Of a stretch of 64,000 bases of DNA, positions 21,101 to 32,651 are shown in pieces. A program made the translations under genes and the position numbers. The stretch's first letter is position 1; each line of letters begins with the position of its first letter. The notes beneath the pieces were generated by a model, which made no database searches, was not told the origin of the DNA, and saw only the letters and a program-made list of their open reading frames with translations. The DNA comes from Quercus robur (Eukaryota > Streptophyta > Magnoliopsida > Fagales > Fagaceae), in contig NC_065542.1 in assembly GCF_932294415.1 (NCBI RefSeq), positions 49,516,942 through 49,580,941 on the forward strand. Direction: 5' to 3'.

Positions 21101-23545
21101 GTTTACAGTAGAAGAAAAAAGTGAAATGTCTTCATCTGAGGTTTACAGTAGAAGAAAAAAGTGAAGGCATATAAATGAGTTTTTTTTTTCCCTATTGTAA
21201 GATCTTGAAATGGATGAATACAAACCCTAAGCAAACATGCATATAAGAATACATGCATGCCCAACATCCAAGTCCTTGTAAATAGGGAGAGAAGTTATGT
21301 TTCCTGGAACATAAATAATTGGTGGTTGGGCATATCATGTGTTCCATGAGTTGCATTAATATATTATATCTTACTTGAGAACCACCTTCTCTTTGATCTG
21401 CATGATAGGGTCATCTCCTTGTGCTTGAGAATTTCAAGTCCCTTCAACTGAATCATGGTCTAATGGAAGTGGGTTATGTTGATCATCAAACTGGAACTCA
21501 GTTTCCCACCATTTCTGCCTCAGAACCATATGATGATAGGCAAGCTTTGTCTGTTTCAATGACAGCCACTTTGGATGCTATGGGAAACCTTCTTCTTGGT
21601 AAAGCCTTTTACCTTTGCTCTCTGTTCTCCCATACTCTTTTATCTGTCACCAATTATATGGTAGGGAGGGGACTTTTATATATATATATATATATATATA
21701 CACGTTATGTTGGTTTTGTTCTCTACCCTCTACTTTGCTTTTACAAGGGGAGAAGTTGCCATTTGAGCTAGATTGCATTTAATATTTACAAAGGATCCCC
21801 CTTTTTTGGTAATTTTCTGTACTTAAGTGTTGTTTTGTGTGATTTTATTTTAGTTTCACTATTTTTACTGTTCTGTATATATATATATATATATTTTTTT
21901 GATAAGTAAGAAAGATGTATATTCAAAAAACTGCTTTATGCAAAGTAGCACAAAGCAAAACAAAGATTACAAAAATGGAAAGAAAAGCAGAAACAACAAG
22001 GAAAAACTAATTACAAAGAAAAAAAGAGCCAAGGAACAAAGAGAGAGAATCACTATATGTGAGTCCCCAAGCCCTAGACCAATAAAAAAGAAGTCAGAGA
22101 GAGGTGATCCATGACCTTTTCTGATTTAGTTGTCCATGTTGATTCTGAACCTACATTACCAAAGCTTTAGCAAGAGTTTCTTTGAGGTTAAAAAATCGTT
22201 ATGTTTCATGAGTATAATTCAATGAAATAACATTTACCTATATTTTTGTTATCTTTTTCTCATGTTTTTTTATAAAATTTTTGTAATGGACAAAGGCTTT
22301 CACATTTGTTGTGAGCTTTAAGGTTGACTCTTTTACACAACATAGGGTAATTGAGCCTGGTGTAATCTGATGGTGATTTTATGATAAGTTGCTTCCACAT
22401 GCATTTAGTGGACCTAAAATGGATGTATCAAATTGCAAATATGGCAGTCCTGCTTTCCCTCTTTAAATCTCTCTTCAGAAATATATGGGTCTGCAATATG
22501 TATTGTTGGTTCTAAATTAAATTTATCATTATTATCATTTGGACAAATCCATGCATGTCACCACTAATCATCGATCCAATTTCTGTATTTTCAGGAAGCA
22601 GCCGCCAATTTGTAGGGTTCAGCTCTGAAGTGGATGAGTCAATCACTAATCGTATATGGAAGCGGGCTGGGGAGTTTTTTCCAAAATTACAAGATTTTCC
22701 CCTTTCATGTTTCAGTAAGAGCAGAAAAGTGAGAATAGGGTTAAGACCTTACAGTGAGTCCCAATATCCCTCAAAGCCTTGTCAAACAGAAAAACGTATT
22801 TTAAATAGTTGAGTTTTGGAGATACTGTCAGTCAAAGAATCAGTTGGAAGCATTGCTTCTTCGTATTCTGTTTGATTGGTCCGGTGTGTATGGTCTTACA
22901 ATTAGTAGCACTTTTTTTTTTTTATAGATTTTACAGTTTCACTTCTATTTTGTGCATAATTTTGTTGTAATTCTTTTAGGTTATGGAATGCTCATCATCA
23001 TGAGCATTAAGTAATCAAGTTTATTAATCAAGACTATATATATAAACATAGTTGAGTTTGAGGATTTGAAATGACATAAGATATTCCTGTCCAGTGCTTG
23101 ATGGGAAGCCAGTGATTGGCTCGGTGCCTGGCTTGTCAAATGTGTTCCTTGCAACTGGGCATGAAGGAGGAGGACTTTCAATGGTAAAATTCACTCTCTC
23201 TCTCTCTCTCTGGGTAGTTAATTTTCACTCTCTTCTTCTGCTAAAAATTTAAAGGAAATCAAAAGAATTGCAGAGGAATAAATTGCCCTACTATGCATGC
23301 AGGTCTATCCATATTGTTGGTGGGTATTGCCAAAGTGATTAATCGTGTGTTAAAAGTTCGACTCTATTTAGCAAATGCCATAATTTATTGCGAGTTCCAT
23401 CATGTGTGAAAGCAACATAAGAACCATTCATTATTTTTTTTCCAATTTCCAGGCTCTAGGGACTGCTGAAATGGTTGCTGATATGGTGTTGGGAAATCCT
23501 GGGACAATTGATCATGCACCCTTTGTCGTTCAAGGCCGATGTTGA
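9387..23545 (+). CDS. FAD-dependent oxidoreductase (DAO family), plastid-type, nine exons
   Basis: Exons: 9387-9726, 12887-13036, 16261-16475, 16580-16650, 16754-16913, 21409-21598, 22595-22753, 23095-23183, 23453-23545. All junctions are GT...AG and phases join without a break, giving 488 aa. Residues 1-70 are Ser/Thr-rich with few acids, like a chloroplast transit peptide. Residues 72-83 (FDVVIVGAGIIG) are the Rossmann dinucleotide-binding loop of FAD enzymes. The C-terminus (RPYMLDGKPVIG...TGHEGGGLSMALGTAEMVADMV) is the conserved second FAD-contact region of the D-amino-acid-oxidase/glycine-oxidase fold. It resembles the Arabidopsis family of AT5G48440 (from memory); its substrate is not known to me. 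The start is the only ATG preceding the transit region in frame. A second consensus donor (TCTGTAAGT, about 9738) was set aside because the junction at 9726 restores GAGQGYIWM. Introns 1, 2, 5 and 6 contain transposons. Confidence 0.93.
10075..10557. repeat. GC-rich degenerate repeat in oxidoreductase intron 1
   Basis: A block of 'cgggtgtg/gggtgcggg' (10078-10165) is followed, after an AT-rich spacer, by about 190 bp of tandem variants of 'CGGCCCGAATCGG' (10390-10557). This is transposon-like low-complexity sequence. The base composition is unlike the rest of the intron. Confidence 0.6.
10558..11670. mobile_element. Fold-back element with TCGAGT motifs and internal minisatellite
   Basis: The left arm (about 10565-10960) and right arm (about 11300-11670) are near-perfect reverse complements. 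The tips read TTTTCAAAATAACCAAATCC and its complement. A third copy of the tip lies inside at 11095-11180, so one element seems nested in or rearranged with another. The arms contain repeated AATCGAGT/ACTCGAGT motifs. The left arm has a roughly 36-bp minisatellite (AAACCAAATCGAAAGACCCA...) in about 3-4 units at 10816-10950. Open frames through the arms give low-complexity peptides and are not genes. A target duplication was not resolved. It lies in intron 1 of the oxidoreductase. Confidence 0.8.
14150..14535. mobile_element. Candidate solo LTR fossil
   Basis: The segment begins TGATGCGGGA and ends TCCTGCATCA, short inverted ends of the TG...CA type used by LTR retrotransposons. It is 386 bp long with a TATA-like 'ctttataagc' (14331) and a later GT-rich stretch. 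No internal retrotransposon sequence is attached and no target duplication was seen, so it would be an old solo LTR in intron 2 of the oxidoreductase. Confidence 0.5.
14536..14665. repeat. Inverted repeat with ACTCGAGTT motifs
   Basis: AACTCGAGTTCCAAGCATTA (14554 onward) pairs with TAATGCTTGGAACTTGAATT (14591 onward), and further CTCGAGTTCC motifs follow. It shares the TCGAG signature with the fold-back element at 10558 and with 35670-35790. About 14700-15070 carries an 'ataaatagagg' TATA-like box and may be more of the same unclassified element. Confidence 0.55.
15073..15340 (-). mobile_element. LINE 3' end, truncated, antisense
   Basis: A 33-base T run (from 15076) is followed by TATAAGTAATAAATTTTTTATTCAA, the complement of the tail also seen at the sense LINE ending near 50170. 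The remaining roughly 230 bp has no open frame. It is a severely 5'-truncated non-LTR retrotransposon copy in intron 2 of the oxidoreductase. Confidence 0.6.
18240..18920 (+). mobile_element. LINE 3' fragment (zinc-binding reverse-transcriptase tail)
   Basis: The open frame 18350-18832 encodes about 160 residues of the region downstream of LINE reverse transcriptase (zf-RVT type): VPPRVAFFSW, then CYMCRRCGESVDHILLHC with the Cys/His zinc-binding pattern, then LMWCIWSERNARCFEG. It ends in AATAAAGTTTTTTGTTACC and an A-rich tail near 18910. Only the last part of ORF2 remains, so the copy is strongly 5'-truncated. It lies in intron 5 of the oxidoreductase in the sense direction. Inverted copies of CATTCYACAAACCCTAACCC flank it (18232-18252 and 18925-18946), suggesting insertion into an older element. 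Confidence 0.85.
18291..18340. repeat. 21-bp minisatellite
   Basis: About 2.3 units of TTTCTTTCYACCCTTCTACCC lie immediately before the LINE fragment in intron 5 of the oxidoreductase. Confidence 0.85.
18950..21050. other. Old transposon-derived filler in oxidoreductase intron 5
   Basis: No gene is supported. Fragments resemble an LTR-element border: 'gggttcatagaatgaa' at about 20300 recurs in variant form at 18235 and 18935. A 'cctcgagttttaatttg' block lies at about 19250. Family and limits cannot be fixed by eye. Confidence 0.4.
21086..21165. repeat. 40-bp perfect tandem duplication
   Basis: Units 21086-21125 and 21126-21165 are identical, beginning ATGTCTTCATCTGAGG. It lies in intron 5 of the oxidoreductase. 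Confidence 0.95.
21892..22112 (-). mobile_element. LINE 3' end, truncated, antisense
   Basis: TTTTTTGATAAGTAAGAAAGATGTATATTC and the following 'aactgc..atgcaaagtagcac' match the 3' end of the larger LINE at 40838. The truncated duplicate gene at 2450-3673 lacks this segment (the intron joins directly near 2570), so the insertion into intron 6 came after the duplication or was never in that copy. Confidence 0.8.
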
Positions 23546-24284
23546 GAAAATGTGTCAATCAGGATAAACATTGGAAAATTTGTACATCAGCATACCGGTT
23601 CATTTAATGGATAAAACAGCTTGTTTTTCTGGGGCAGTTGTATGCCCACTCCTTCACAGATGCACAGTACATTTCATGTGTTATGTACAGTCATATCTGC
23701 CTGCAGGTTGATGCTCAGTTCCCGTGTTTACTGTGTTTCTCTCAGTCATCATATTTCTGTTAAGCATGCTTGTTTCTTGCTTTTGTATTTTAGCTTTAGT
23801 TATTATCTTGAACAAAATGTCCTGAACATGTCTGCAGGTTTCTTACAGTGGAGTGCTTCTTTGTATGGTCTAAATGATTAAAAGTTACAGAAGCTCCCCC
23901 CTCACACCCCAAACAAATAATTTTTTTATTTTACTCAAAGGTAGATTTTATAGTGATTTTAGGAATACTATTGAGACTCTGCATCTAACAAACTAATTAA
24001 ATGAAAATTTGTGATTCAGTTGGAAGAGACAAAAAGAAAGAGAGAGGGATAGAATCGGCGTATTAGACACTAACATGTAGAGCTGGGGGCAACTCTTTTG
24101 AAGGAAGTGGAACTTTCACTCCTGTAGCATGAGGTATTGGTCGAGTAAATTGTAAACTAATATATATTAGCTTTACCAAGCAAGTTCATGGTATTAAGGT
24201 AATCTACTTATTAAAATAAATAAGAAAGGATCTTTTGCAAGGTAATGCTCTTTGAGTCGATATGGTATAATGTCTGAAAACATT

Positions 24285-27200
24285 TCAAATAGATATACTG
24301 TTAGGGATTCCCTTTCCCGTTATACCCTCTTTGGGTCCATTATTGGATGTGTCAGGATACAAAAGTTTGTATGGAATCTTCACAGGACCGCATCTGTTCT
24401 TAAGCCTGGGATCGTTATTCCTCTCCATGATTTTTCTCTCTATCTTTTGAAGTTCAGCATTGAACTTGTCAAATTTATGCTTAACCTCCTCATTGTCTGT
24501 CCACTCTGATGGCCTCTGACCCAAGTACACTTCGTCTGATGTGTGCTGAGAGAGGACCTCTACTAATGCTACAGCAAGGCTCATCTCAAATCTTTCAGGC
24601 AACATCTTAAAATAGTATTTGTCTGGATCCTCAAGGAACTCGGCATATTCAATAGATCCTTCCTTTGGAATAAACTTTCGACATAGTGTGGGACGGTTCA
24701 GAGGGTAACCAGCATATGCATATTGCCCAAAGTTCACTGAAGCATGGAGGGCAGATGCAATCCATATGAGAGTTGTCAAAGCCTGTGTTAGTTCTGAAAA
24801 TTCTTTCATTTTGTACCACCATGTCTCATTACGCTTATCACCGTGACCGATATTTTTTATTTCTGACCACCATGCTTGGAGTTCTATGTCAGACTTGACA
24901 GAATTATCATCTTTATAGAAGATTGAGCAAAAATCTGTGACCCAGGTCTTGATGGCGGTCCATATCTCAATTCCATCTGCTCCATAGGGATAGTCCTCAA
25001 AGAGGAGCCGAACTCCAGTGGGATTTGAATCTTTTATGGCCATGCCTCTGGAGAAATTTTGCCATGAAGGTCTGATATCAGAATATGATAGTGTAGAAGT
25101 TACTGTGTATCAAAATACTTGTAGCTTTTTCCCATGGAATTCATAGGTTGAAAAAAAAAAAAACTTTGAACTTTGATCTCATAGATATTTAATTAGACTC
25201 ACTAGAATGTTAGCAAGAAAGAAATTCAGCAAACAGATATCAAACCTAGGAGGTACTAGAAAAACAGAGTTTTTGGGTGCTATGTCCCAGTTGTAAATTT
25301 TCTTGCAAATTAAGCTTGCACATATGTAAAATCAATATAATTGTACGAAATACCTCTTGATTAGATCATCGGGAAGGCCCTGCTGATCAAATCTCCACTC
25401 CTTGTAAACTTCAGAAGACAGCTCCATGGAGATTTCACCAGACAGCAATATTTTCTCAAGGACTCCTCCAGAGTTAATGAGGATACTCCGAGCCAATGCA
25501 TTTATGTGCATGGTGTCTTTGAAATGAGGATCTAGTAATCGGTGGATTGGATGCATCACACTCAATTGCCTCCTAGTGGCAATGATGAAGGGTTCAAGTA
25601 CTGCATGGGTTTGTAACCTAAAAAATGCATCACATAGCAACTACTCACTATTTTATGGTCACAAATATCTTATTAGAAATATTTGGCACCAGCGTACAAT
25701 GAAGGATAAAAAATATATGAACCAGCTGTGAATAGCACTGCACACTATGCGGATAGACAAGCATAAAAGTAGGAAATAAATCATGAGTTTCCTGAAATTT
25801 GGATTACAGAGTAAACAGAATTGTTCAACTCACCAATGGCTGATTAGTTGATGATGAACAGAGTCATTAGCTACAACATGAGTTTTAGCAAGTTGCCACA
25901 ATGCTGCTTCGTTGCCATGACTTGCTGGAAGAATCACCATATTAATTTCACTGGCATAAGAGGAGCCAGGCAAGCTAAGTTCTATTGCTATTGGCTTTAG
26001 TGTGTCATCACTTCTTCGGAACAGTAGTGTACGAGATGCATAGGCACAAACACCCTTTGTGTTTATTCTGTTTAAAAATGGCATCAGGTAGTCATGATGA
26101 TCCAGGATGAGTATCTTCCATCCGTTCATTGCCTGTGACACATTGGAAGTCGAAAAGAATAAAGTCAATGCCTGAAAATTTACTTGAAAAGTTGATATAA
26201 TTTTCTGAGTCAATAACTATTCTCTATTTATCTGCTATAATTTTACTTTGAAATAAACTCAGTAGACTTTTGAGACATCAGACCTATTCTTTGAAGGCTT
26301 TAAGCCTTGCTTCAAAGGAAAGATGCTCCAAGCAGTCTATCTGCTCTAATTGTAAGGTTGGCAATTTGGCATGTTACATTGTCTCCTATTAGTATGTTGA
26401 AGAAAATTGGATGGAACCCTTGGTATTTTATTGCTTTCTGTGAAATAGTAGCTAGCTGCCTCATCCATAACATAATTAGGTTGTGTTTATCCACTGATCC
26501 ATTAATTTGACAGGCAGACTGGTCCCATGCAGGGGTGGGGGGTTAGGAGAAGAGAGCCAAAGTGATATTGGTACCTCAGTAAGACTCAGGCCATCGAGGT
26601 TGTTCTTTATGTCTGACTCCATTATTGAACTCCTCACTCCATTTTTGCTCTGTGGTGGAAACACCTGCAATGTAAAAGTCATATAGAATATTTCAAACAA
26701 TCAGGCATACTTATAATGCAATACCTAAGAGTGGTAAGAATGAAATCAATCAATTTAACCAAATTTTGAAAGCCAAGAGTCTTGTAGCTCAACTGGCACA
26801 GCCTAGCGTTTCTAATGGAGACGTCTAGGGTTCAAATCCGCCCTCCCCCTTTGTAACTATCATATTATCAAAAAAATACCCAAGTGTGGTGAGAATGCCA
26901 AGGAGTAAGGTTGACTTCTAGCATCTAGACATTGTTACAATTGTATAAATCTAAAACAGGCATAAATTTGATTGTCCACGTATGATAAAAAGATGGAATG
27001 TTTCTAAATACTTTTTAAATTATATTGGGACTAGAGAGAATTTTGACATATTTTATTTTACTTTTGTATCATTTATAATTGATATATAATTGCTTTCAGG
27101 AAATCATTTGTGTGGTTCATAATTGGTTATAAATTTTGTGATATCAGTTGAAATCCAAGATATTTAAAGCAGCATGGTTGGTCGATTGCACATTTGCACT

Positions 27201-30200
27201 CCATCTATATCACTTTTCACATGGCCACATCACGAATAATTGTCATAAGCTGTATCTTTGAAGTTTAATACCAAAATTCTAGCAATTACAATTTGGGTTG
27301 GGATTCTCTGGGTCTGGATTTTACAGTATCAAAATTGATTTCAATTGCATATATTGTGGACTGAAGATCAGATCTCTCTCTCTCTCTCTCTCCTTTTGAG
27401 ACGAGAGAACAGATCTTAGTTTGAATTGGCATAATAGAAGAATCCTAGTAGTTCACACCTTGATTCATGCGCTAGAGGGTTTTTTTTTTGGTTGAGATGG
27501 GAGAAAAGATCTTAGTTTGATCTTTGATGGCTGTATTGGCATAATAGAAGAATTCTTAGTAGTTCACACCTTAATTCACGCACCATTCTTGAGGAAAAAA
27601 TGCATGGAAGTGTAGTTACCTCCTTTTAAGTGTTCATTCCCACTTAAGGAGAGTTAATAAATTTTTTGTGGGGATTCATACCAAGTAATACTAATACCTA
27701 GCTTATTGCACCCGGTGAAATACTTATGGACAGCTGAGGAGTTCTTTTTTATTAACTTTTCTCTTCAGCCGTCCAATCAGAAAGATAAAGTAACCTTTTA
27801 ATGTTTTTTGCCTAATTAAACGACTAAGGAGTCCTTAGCCATCCATATGTATTGCATTAGATGCAATACACTAGGTATTACAGCCAATCTAGATCTATTT
27901 CTTGGACATTCTCAAGGGAAAGTAGACTTTTATTTAGCATATATATTTTTTGACAATGGTTATTAGAAGTAATTTAACTTTTTATTTTCAGACTCTTAGA
28001 AATCTTAATATTAGCAAGTAAAAAGTTTAAGAATGGATTAAATTTTGGCTTAGACCATATTTCTATTCTTTAGATTTCCTTGTTCACATTTGGCTCCTAT
28101 AATTTTTTATTTAATTTTTTTTTTCTTTCTATAATAGGCTCAATAGATCATAATTTCATTAATTCAGTTGACAGAAAAATTATCAGATTTTTAAGGAAAA
28201 TGGTTTCATAAGAGTATTTTTAATTGATAAATTTGTTCTCAAAACTTCCTGCGTGAACCTTTTTCATGCAATGAATTTCCTAGTAAAGTATTCAATTGCA
28301 TATATAGGTTCACTCCATGTATGTTAACTATTCTGATGTGTCTTGACACAATTTATCTTTTCTATTGTGTGCAAACTGATTTCCTCTATTATGTTTCAAT
28401 TATTGGCTGCACTACTCGCTCCCACTTTCTGGTTGCTTCCTTTTGTGCTCTCTATCTGTTAAAATGATCTTGAAAAGAATTAAGTTCCAAGCTTAGTTTT
28501 TTGCATGCAATTCATTCCCATTGTAATAATATCCCTTCTTCCTTATTAATATTTTTTGGGCAGGTAAGTGTGGGTGTGACATTGGTGGTTCTGACCTAGG
28601 CCATGACCTGAGCTTACAATTGCTCAAACCTTGTCCCTAAAGGGGGTAGAAGGTACCTCCAAGCACTGGATTTTTGCTGGATTAATTCCCGCAATCATTT
28701 GTCGCCCAAACTCTTCGTCATCCATCCATGCCAATTCATTTTCTGAAAACAGAAAACAATATTTAATGAAAAATGAAGTTTAGTAATTGTGCTGGCTTAT
28801 AAATTGTGACAGTTATGTTATTGACCTGCAATAATTTGAGGCAATGGAAATTTTACTGGGTTTTGATTGCTTGCATGAATTACTTCTTTGAAAAGCTTTT
28901 CTGGTACCATATTCTTCAATGTCTCTTTAACCTGTCCCTCCACCACTTGGTTTTTATTGCTGGAAAAAAAGCTACTTGTCTCTTCAAATGAACGAAAACT
29001 ACCAGAATCTTGTTTGAACAGTAATTTTGCTTCAGGGATAAGCAAATGTACGGTAGCCTGGATTGAATTTGATATAAACTCAGATAGTTTCTTTGGGCTG
29101 AACCGCTCATCCGGAGGAACGTATATGTCTAAGTTGATTTTTTCTGGCCGGCTCTCGGTTAAAGGATCTACAGATTAGTCATTTAGAAATTGCAACATAA
29201 TTTTGCATTAGAGGTGTATCTTATTACTGTGAGGAAGGGGAAAAAAAAGGACATTGGGTGTCAAATTTTGACCCATGGTAGAGATAGAGCATCATATCTG
29301 AAACCTTGCCTAGAGTTGACACAACAATATCGTGCATCCTGAATTCAAGAACCCTCTTCTCCTTTTTTGCTTAATATATTCATGTACAAATTAGTTCTCC
29401 ATTGACGCTAATTAGAATACCTGGAATACAGACTTGGGGACCCTAAACATTCCAATAGACAGGGTAGTTTTGGCCTAATGACAAATGATAGCACTATGTA
29501 GCAGTTCAAATCCTATTGTTTGATAAGGGAGGTAATTAAAAAGCAGCATGCATTTCTCATGCTTCACTTTAGCTAATTCAATGCTTTTTGCCAACCCTGA
29601 GAAGAATTATGAAGTAGTGTATACCTGCTTTGCTAGGAGGACGACCTGTTCTTCCTCGACGAGGATATGGATGTGATCTAGACCCACCCAAGACAGGTCT
29701 CACATATTCTCGACCTTTATCAGGATTGCCCAGATCATTGTAAAAGTCATAGTCGTAGATTCGGTCCCATTCCTTCCTCTCTCCACTTTTATTGCCCCTC
29801 AAGCTTTTAAGTTCCTCCTGCCTCCAATCTCTTAGGCCACCTGGTGTTTGGTTTGGAAGATGACTCTACAATAGCAACATCAGTAATTTTTTTTTTTTTT
29901 TTTTTTTTTTCCGTTACTTATTAGTACCTTAAGATGATAAAGCAGTCTGATAAATGAAAGGTAAAAATTATACAAACCCCATGTGGTTTCTCTTTAAAAC
30001 ACAATTCTCCTTGAGTTTTTAATGTAATACTTTAACCTGTGGTACTGTTTTTTGTGTAAACCGGTAAAACATCTGTGAAAATAAAATGTGAGTGGTTCAT
30101 GTGATAAACACTTGTCCATATTTAGCGTTGCATCTTTTTCATATAAACCAATACATGCAGTTTGTGTGTTATACTCAACAACTCCAATAGGAGTGTTATG

Positions 30201-32651
30201 TTCAAAACTTCAAAGGGGTTTTGTGTTTTACGGAGAAACCATAGAGGGGTTTTGTATTTTTTTTCCCCTAAATTAAACTTGTTCCATGACTTACTGTGTT
30301 TGAGAAGAAAACTCGATCAGCTTTGGTCAGTTGGAAAGGGTATATCCAAGAGTTGCAGTGGAAGTGGATCGGATGCAAAGTTTGGAGAGTTGCAGACTGA
30401 AGGAAGAATTTTTGCTTATGTTGGCTTTTAATGACTAAAGCTCCCGGAATTCCAAAATCTAGCTCAACCCGGAACTTAATTGTGTATTTTGTGGCTTTCA
30501 TGCCATTAAAATCGTAGCTCTTTCCACCTTTGAGCCTCCTCTGTTCACTCAACTTCCCTTTGCCAGATCCTGTAGGAAGCCATATGAAGGAAAAAAAAAA
30601 ATTTACACTGAGTTTTACACTTAAAGCTATCATGTGAAAGAGTAAAGCTGTGTGTATTCAATAAAATTGTTTTTTAACCAAAAAATTTCACTTGTGAGTA
30701 AAACTTAATTAGCCCAAAGCTGTAAAACTGCTCAAGACTAGCCCAACAGTGCACAATACACTTGGGAAGTAAAAAAAAAAAAAAAAACCAGCCAAGAATA
30801 GGTAGCTTGTTAGAAGATAGCAATAAGTTTCTTAGAGAACAATTGCAACTAAATGTATCTTTTTCATCATAGTAATGAGTACTGACAAATCTTGGTTTTT
30901 CCTTAAAAAAAGAAACAAAGAATAATTGGTTTGTTTATAAGGTGCTGTAAATGTCGTTAGTTGGATAAAGAACCAATCTTCAAAGTTCTTTTTTATGCCA
31001 GCCTTGTGAAATCTGAGTGTAATACTAGACATCCGAGTATTCATTCTCATTACTCATAATTGAACTTGATGTGATTTCCTCGATTTCCTATTTAAGCTCT
31101 CTTTTTAGTCCCTCTTTCTTATTCTATGGAGGGTGACCATCTTGAAGAGCTCTGGACTCTAGAGGGAATAGTGAGGAGATCAAAGAGCTCTAAACATATT
31201 TTTTAACACCCAAAAAAAAAAGGGGTCAATTTTCCTTATCTTCTATGCATTTACGGTTTACCCATTCTAAATCAATCATGTTCTCTTCCCCATCCTTAAA
31301 CCATAATCATGTTTATTATAGACTTTTTTAGGAAGAAACTAGGATAGGAGGGCATGTCATCAAAGTGATATTTTGAGTTTTTTCTCTTCTAAAAAGTTCA
31401 TAAATGAGTGGAATGAAATGAAAAGAAATGTGTAAATCATAAAGAAATGGAAATGAAAAGAATGAAATGAAATGTAATGTATTAAAGTAATGGAAAGAAA
31501 TGGAATAAAGAATAAAGCTAAGTAATCTTATTTGGATGTTTTAAAATAAATGAATTGAATTCCGACCCTTACCTCTCACACCCTACAAGCATTTATACTT
31601 ATGAGTGACCATCTAGCTCTTATCCCTCCATACCATACAAAAATTTATACTTATAGAGTGATCATCATGTGAAGAGTGTGTGGTGGTTATTTTTTGTAAA
31701 TTTGGAAAGTATTCAAGTCTTAAGATTTTTTTTTCCTCTTTATTTTTCTTATCTTGCTCTAATAAAAAAGTCTTTAACTTCTTATTTTCGAGAAACAAAC
31801 ACACACATACTTGGTTGTCAAGGAACGTATCTCAAATTAGTTATGGTCCCGTTTTGATGTTCAATTCTCAATTAAAACAATGTTAATCCACATAAACATA
31901 TGATAATGCAATATATTTGCCTAGCTAGATCATGGAAATTTATTTTTAAAAAGGAAAAGGAAAATATTTGCCTTGGAGAAGTTGATTTGTTTGCTCAGCA
32001 ACATAGACATTTTTTGGGGTCCTTTTGACATAATAAATCACAGCACAGTAAGTTGATATTTGGCCAAATTAAAAGTTCCTAAGATCCTTTCCCTCCATTT
32101 TAATATAAATAGGATTCATTTTGTGGTTAAGAGATAATTTTCACATATTTAAGGATGGTGCTACATCATTTAAAATTCTATTATGCCAAAATAACAATGA
32201 TAAATTCCCCCTCAAAAAAAAAAAATGATAAATTAACTTATTTTAAATTACATGTCACCAAATAAACTCTTAAATTCCAAAAAAAACGAAATCGTTACCA
32301 TAAAATAGATTGTCTCCATCCTAAAAACAAATTGAGAGGACCCTTTTATGATACAAAAAAAAGAAGGCATTGTTTTCCATTGATTTCTAAAAGAAACAAA
32401 TGCAGTAATTTTGAGAAAACATATATCCTAATGATTAAAATGAACTTACCTGGCTTGTCCTCAGTGCAACTACAGATCTGAACGAAAACTGATTTTTCAG
32501 GATCCGATTCCCCATGACGGATGATAACAACTTCCCCCTTGATGATGGTAGTCGAAGATTTAGTTTTTCCACTTGACTCACCAGGAACTTTGCCTCTAAT
32601 AGCACTCAAATAATCTTGTAAACAAGAACATAATAAGCCTTTGCTTGCCAT
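24285..32651 (-). CDS. Lipoxygenase (9-LOX-like), nine exons
   Basis: Exons from the 5' end: 32651-32450, 30569-30295, 29865-29625, 29167-28826, 28742-28657, 26664-26575, 26132-25834, 25617-25354, 25047-24285. Phases join cleanly to 853 aa, normal for plant LOX without a transit peptide. The N-terminal PLAT/LH2 barrel (to about residue 140) is followed by the conserved PVLGG...[12 protein letters not shown] segment. Iron ligands are all present: H511 and H516 (in HWLQTHA), H701 and N705 (in LHASVNFGQ), and C-terminal I853. A554 matches the alanine typical of S-specific LOX, and R718 matches the substrate-carboxylate arginine. The regiospecificity pair, usually T-V in 9-LOX and S/T-F or H-F in 13-LOX, reads I568-L569 here, so 9S-oxygenation of linoleate/linolenate is likely but not certain. 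Cytosolic location is inferred from lack of a transit peptide. The gene is convergent with the oxidoreductase (740 bp between stops). Confidence 0.95.
26775..26872 (+). mobile_element. tRNA-derived SINE in lipoxygenase intron 5
   Basis: 'TTGTAGCTCAACTGGCA' resembles an A box and 'GGGTTCAAATCC' a B box of the internal RNA polymerase III promoter. Downstream is a 'CCCCCTTTGTAACTATCATATTATC' type tail and an A-rich end. The acceptor stem does not pair, so it is not a tRNA gene. Confidence 0.7.
27370..27590. repeat. Imperfect direct repeat after a CT microsatellite
   Basis: Two copies of 'AGATCTTAGTTTGA...TTGGCATAATAGAAGAAT..TAGTAGTTCACACCTT' start at about 27410 and 27508; the second has a 14-base insertion. 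A (CT)n run precedes at 27374-27392. It lies in intron 5 of the lipoxygenase. Confidence 0.75.
27688..27888. mobile_element. MITE candidate in lipoxygenase intron 5
   Basis: AATACCTAGCTTATTGCA at the left pairs with TGCAATACACTAGGTATT at the right. Further in, 'atggacagctgaggagt' pairs with 'actaaggagtccttagccatcca' in degenerate form. About 200 bp, no coding sequence. Confidence 0.6.
29889..29912. repeat. Poly-T tract near a splice junction
   Basis: Twenty-four consecutive T lie just inside intron 2 of the lipoxygenase on the plus strand (A run in the sense of the gene), 24 bp from exon 3. Confidence 0.9.
29970..30262. mobile_element. MITE candidate in lipoxygenase intron 2
   Basis: TACAAACCCCATGTGGTTTC at the left matches the reverse complement of the right end (TACAAAACCCCTCTATGGTT). 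Similarity continues as 'tctYYRTAAAACACAA'. The element fills most of intron 2 (29866-30294). Confidence 0.7.

Noticed and set aside
26775-26872. tRNA gene
   Set aside because: A- and B-box-like motifs are present, but no cloverleaf or acceptor stem pairs and a SINE-type tail follows.
30088-30431. Plus-strand open frames opposite the lipoxygenase
   Set aside because: They overlap exon 2 and the MITE in intron 2 of the lipoxygenase on the other strand and have no independent support.
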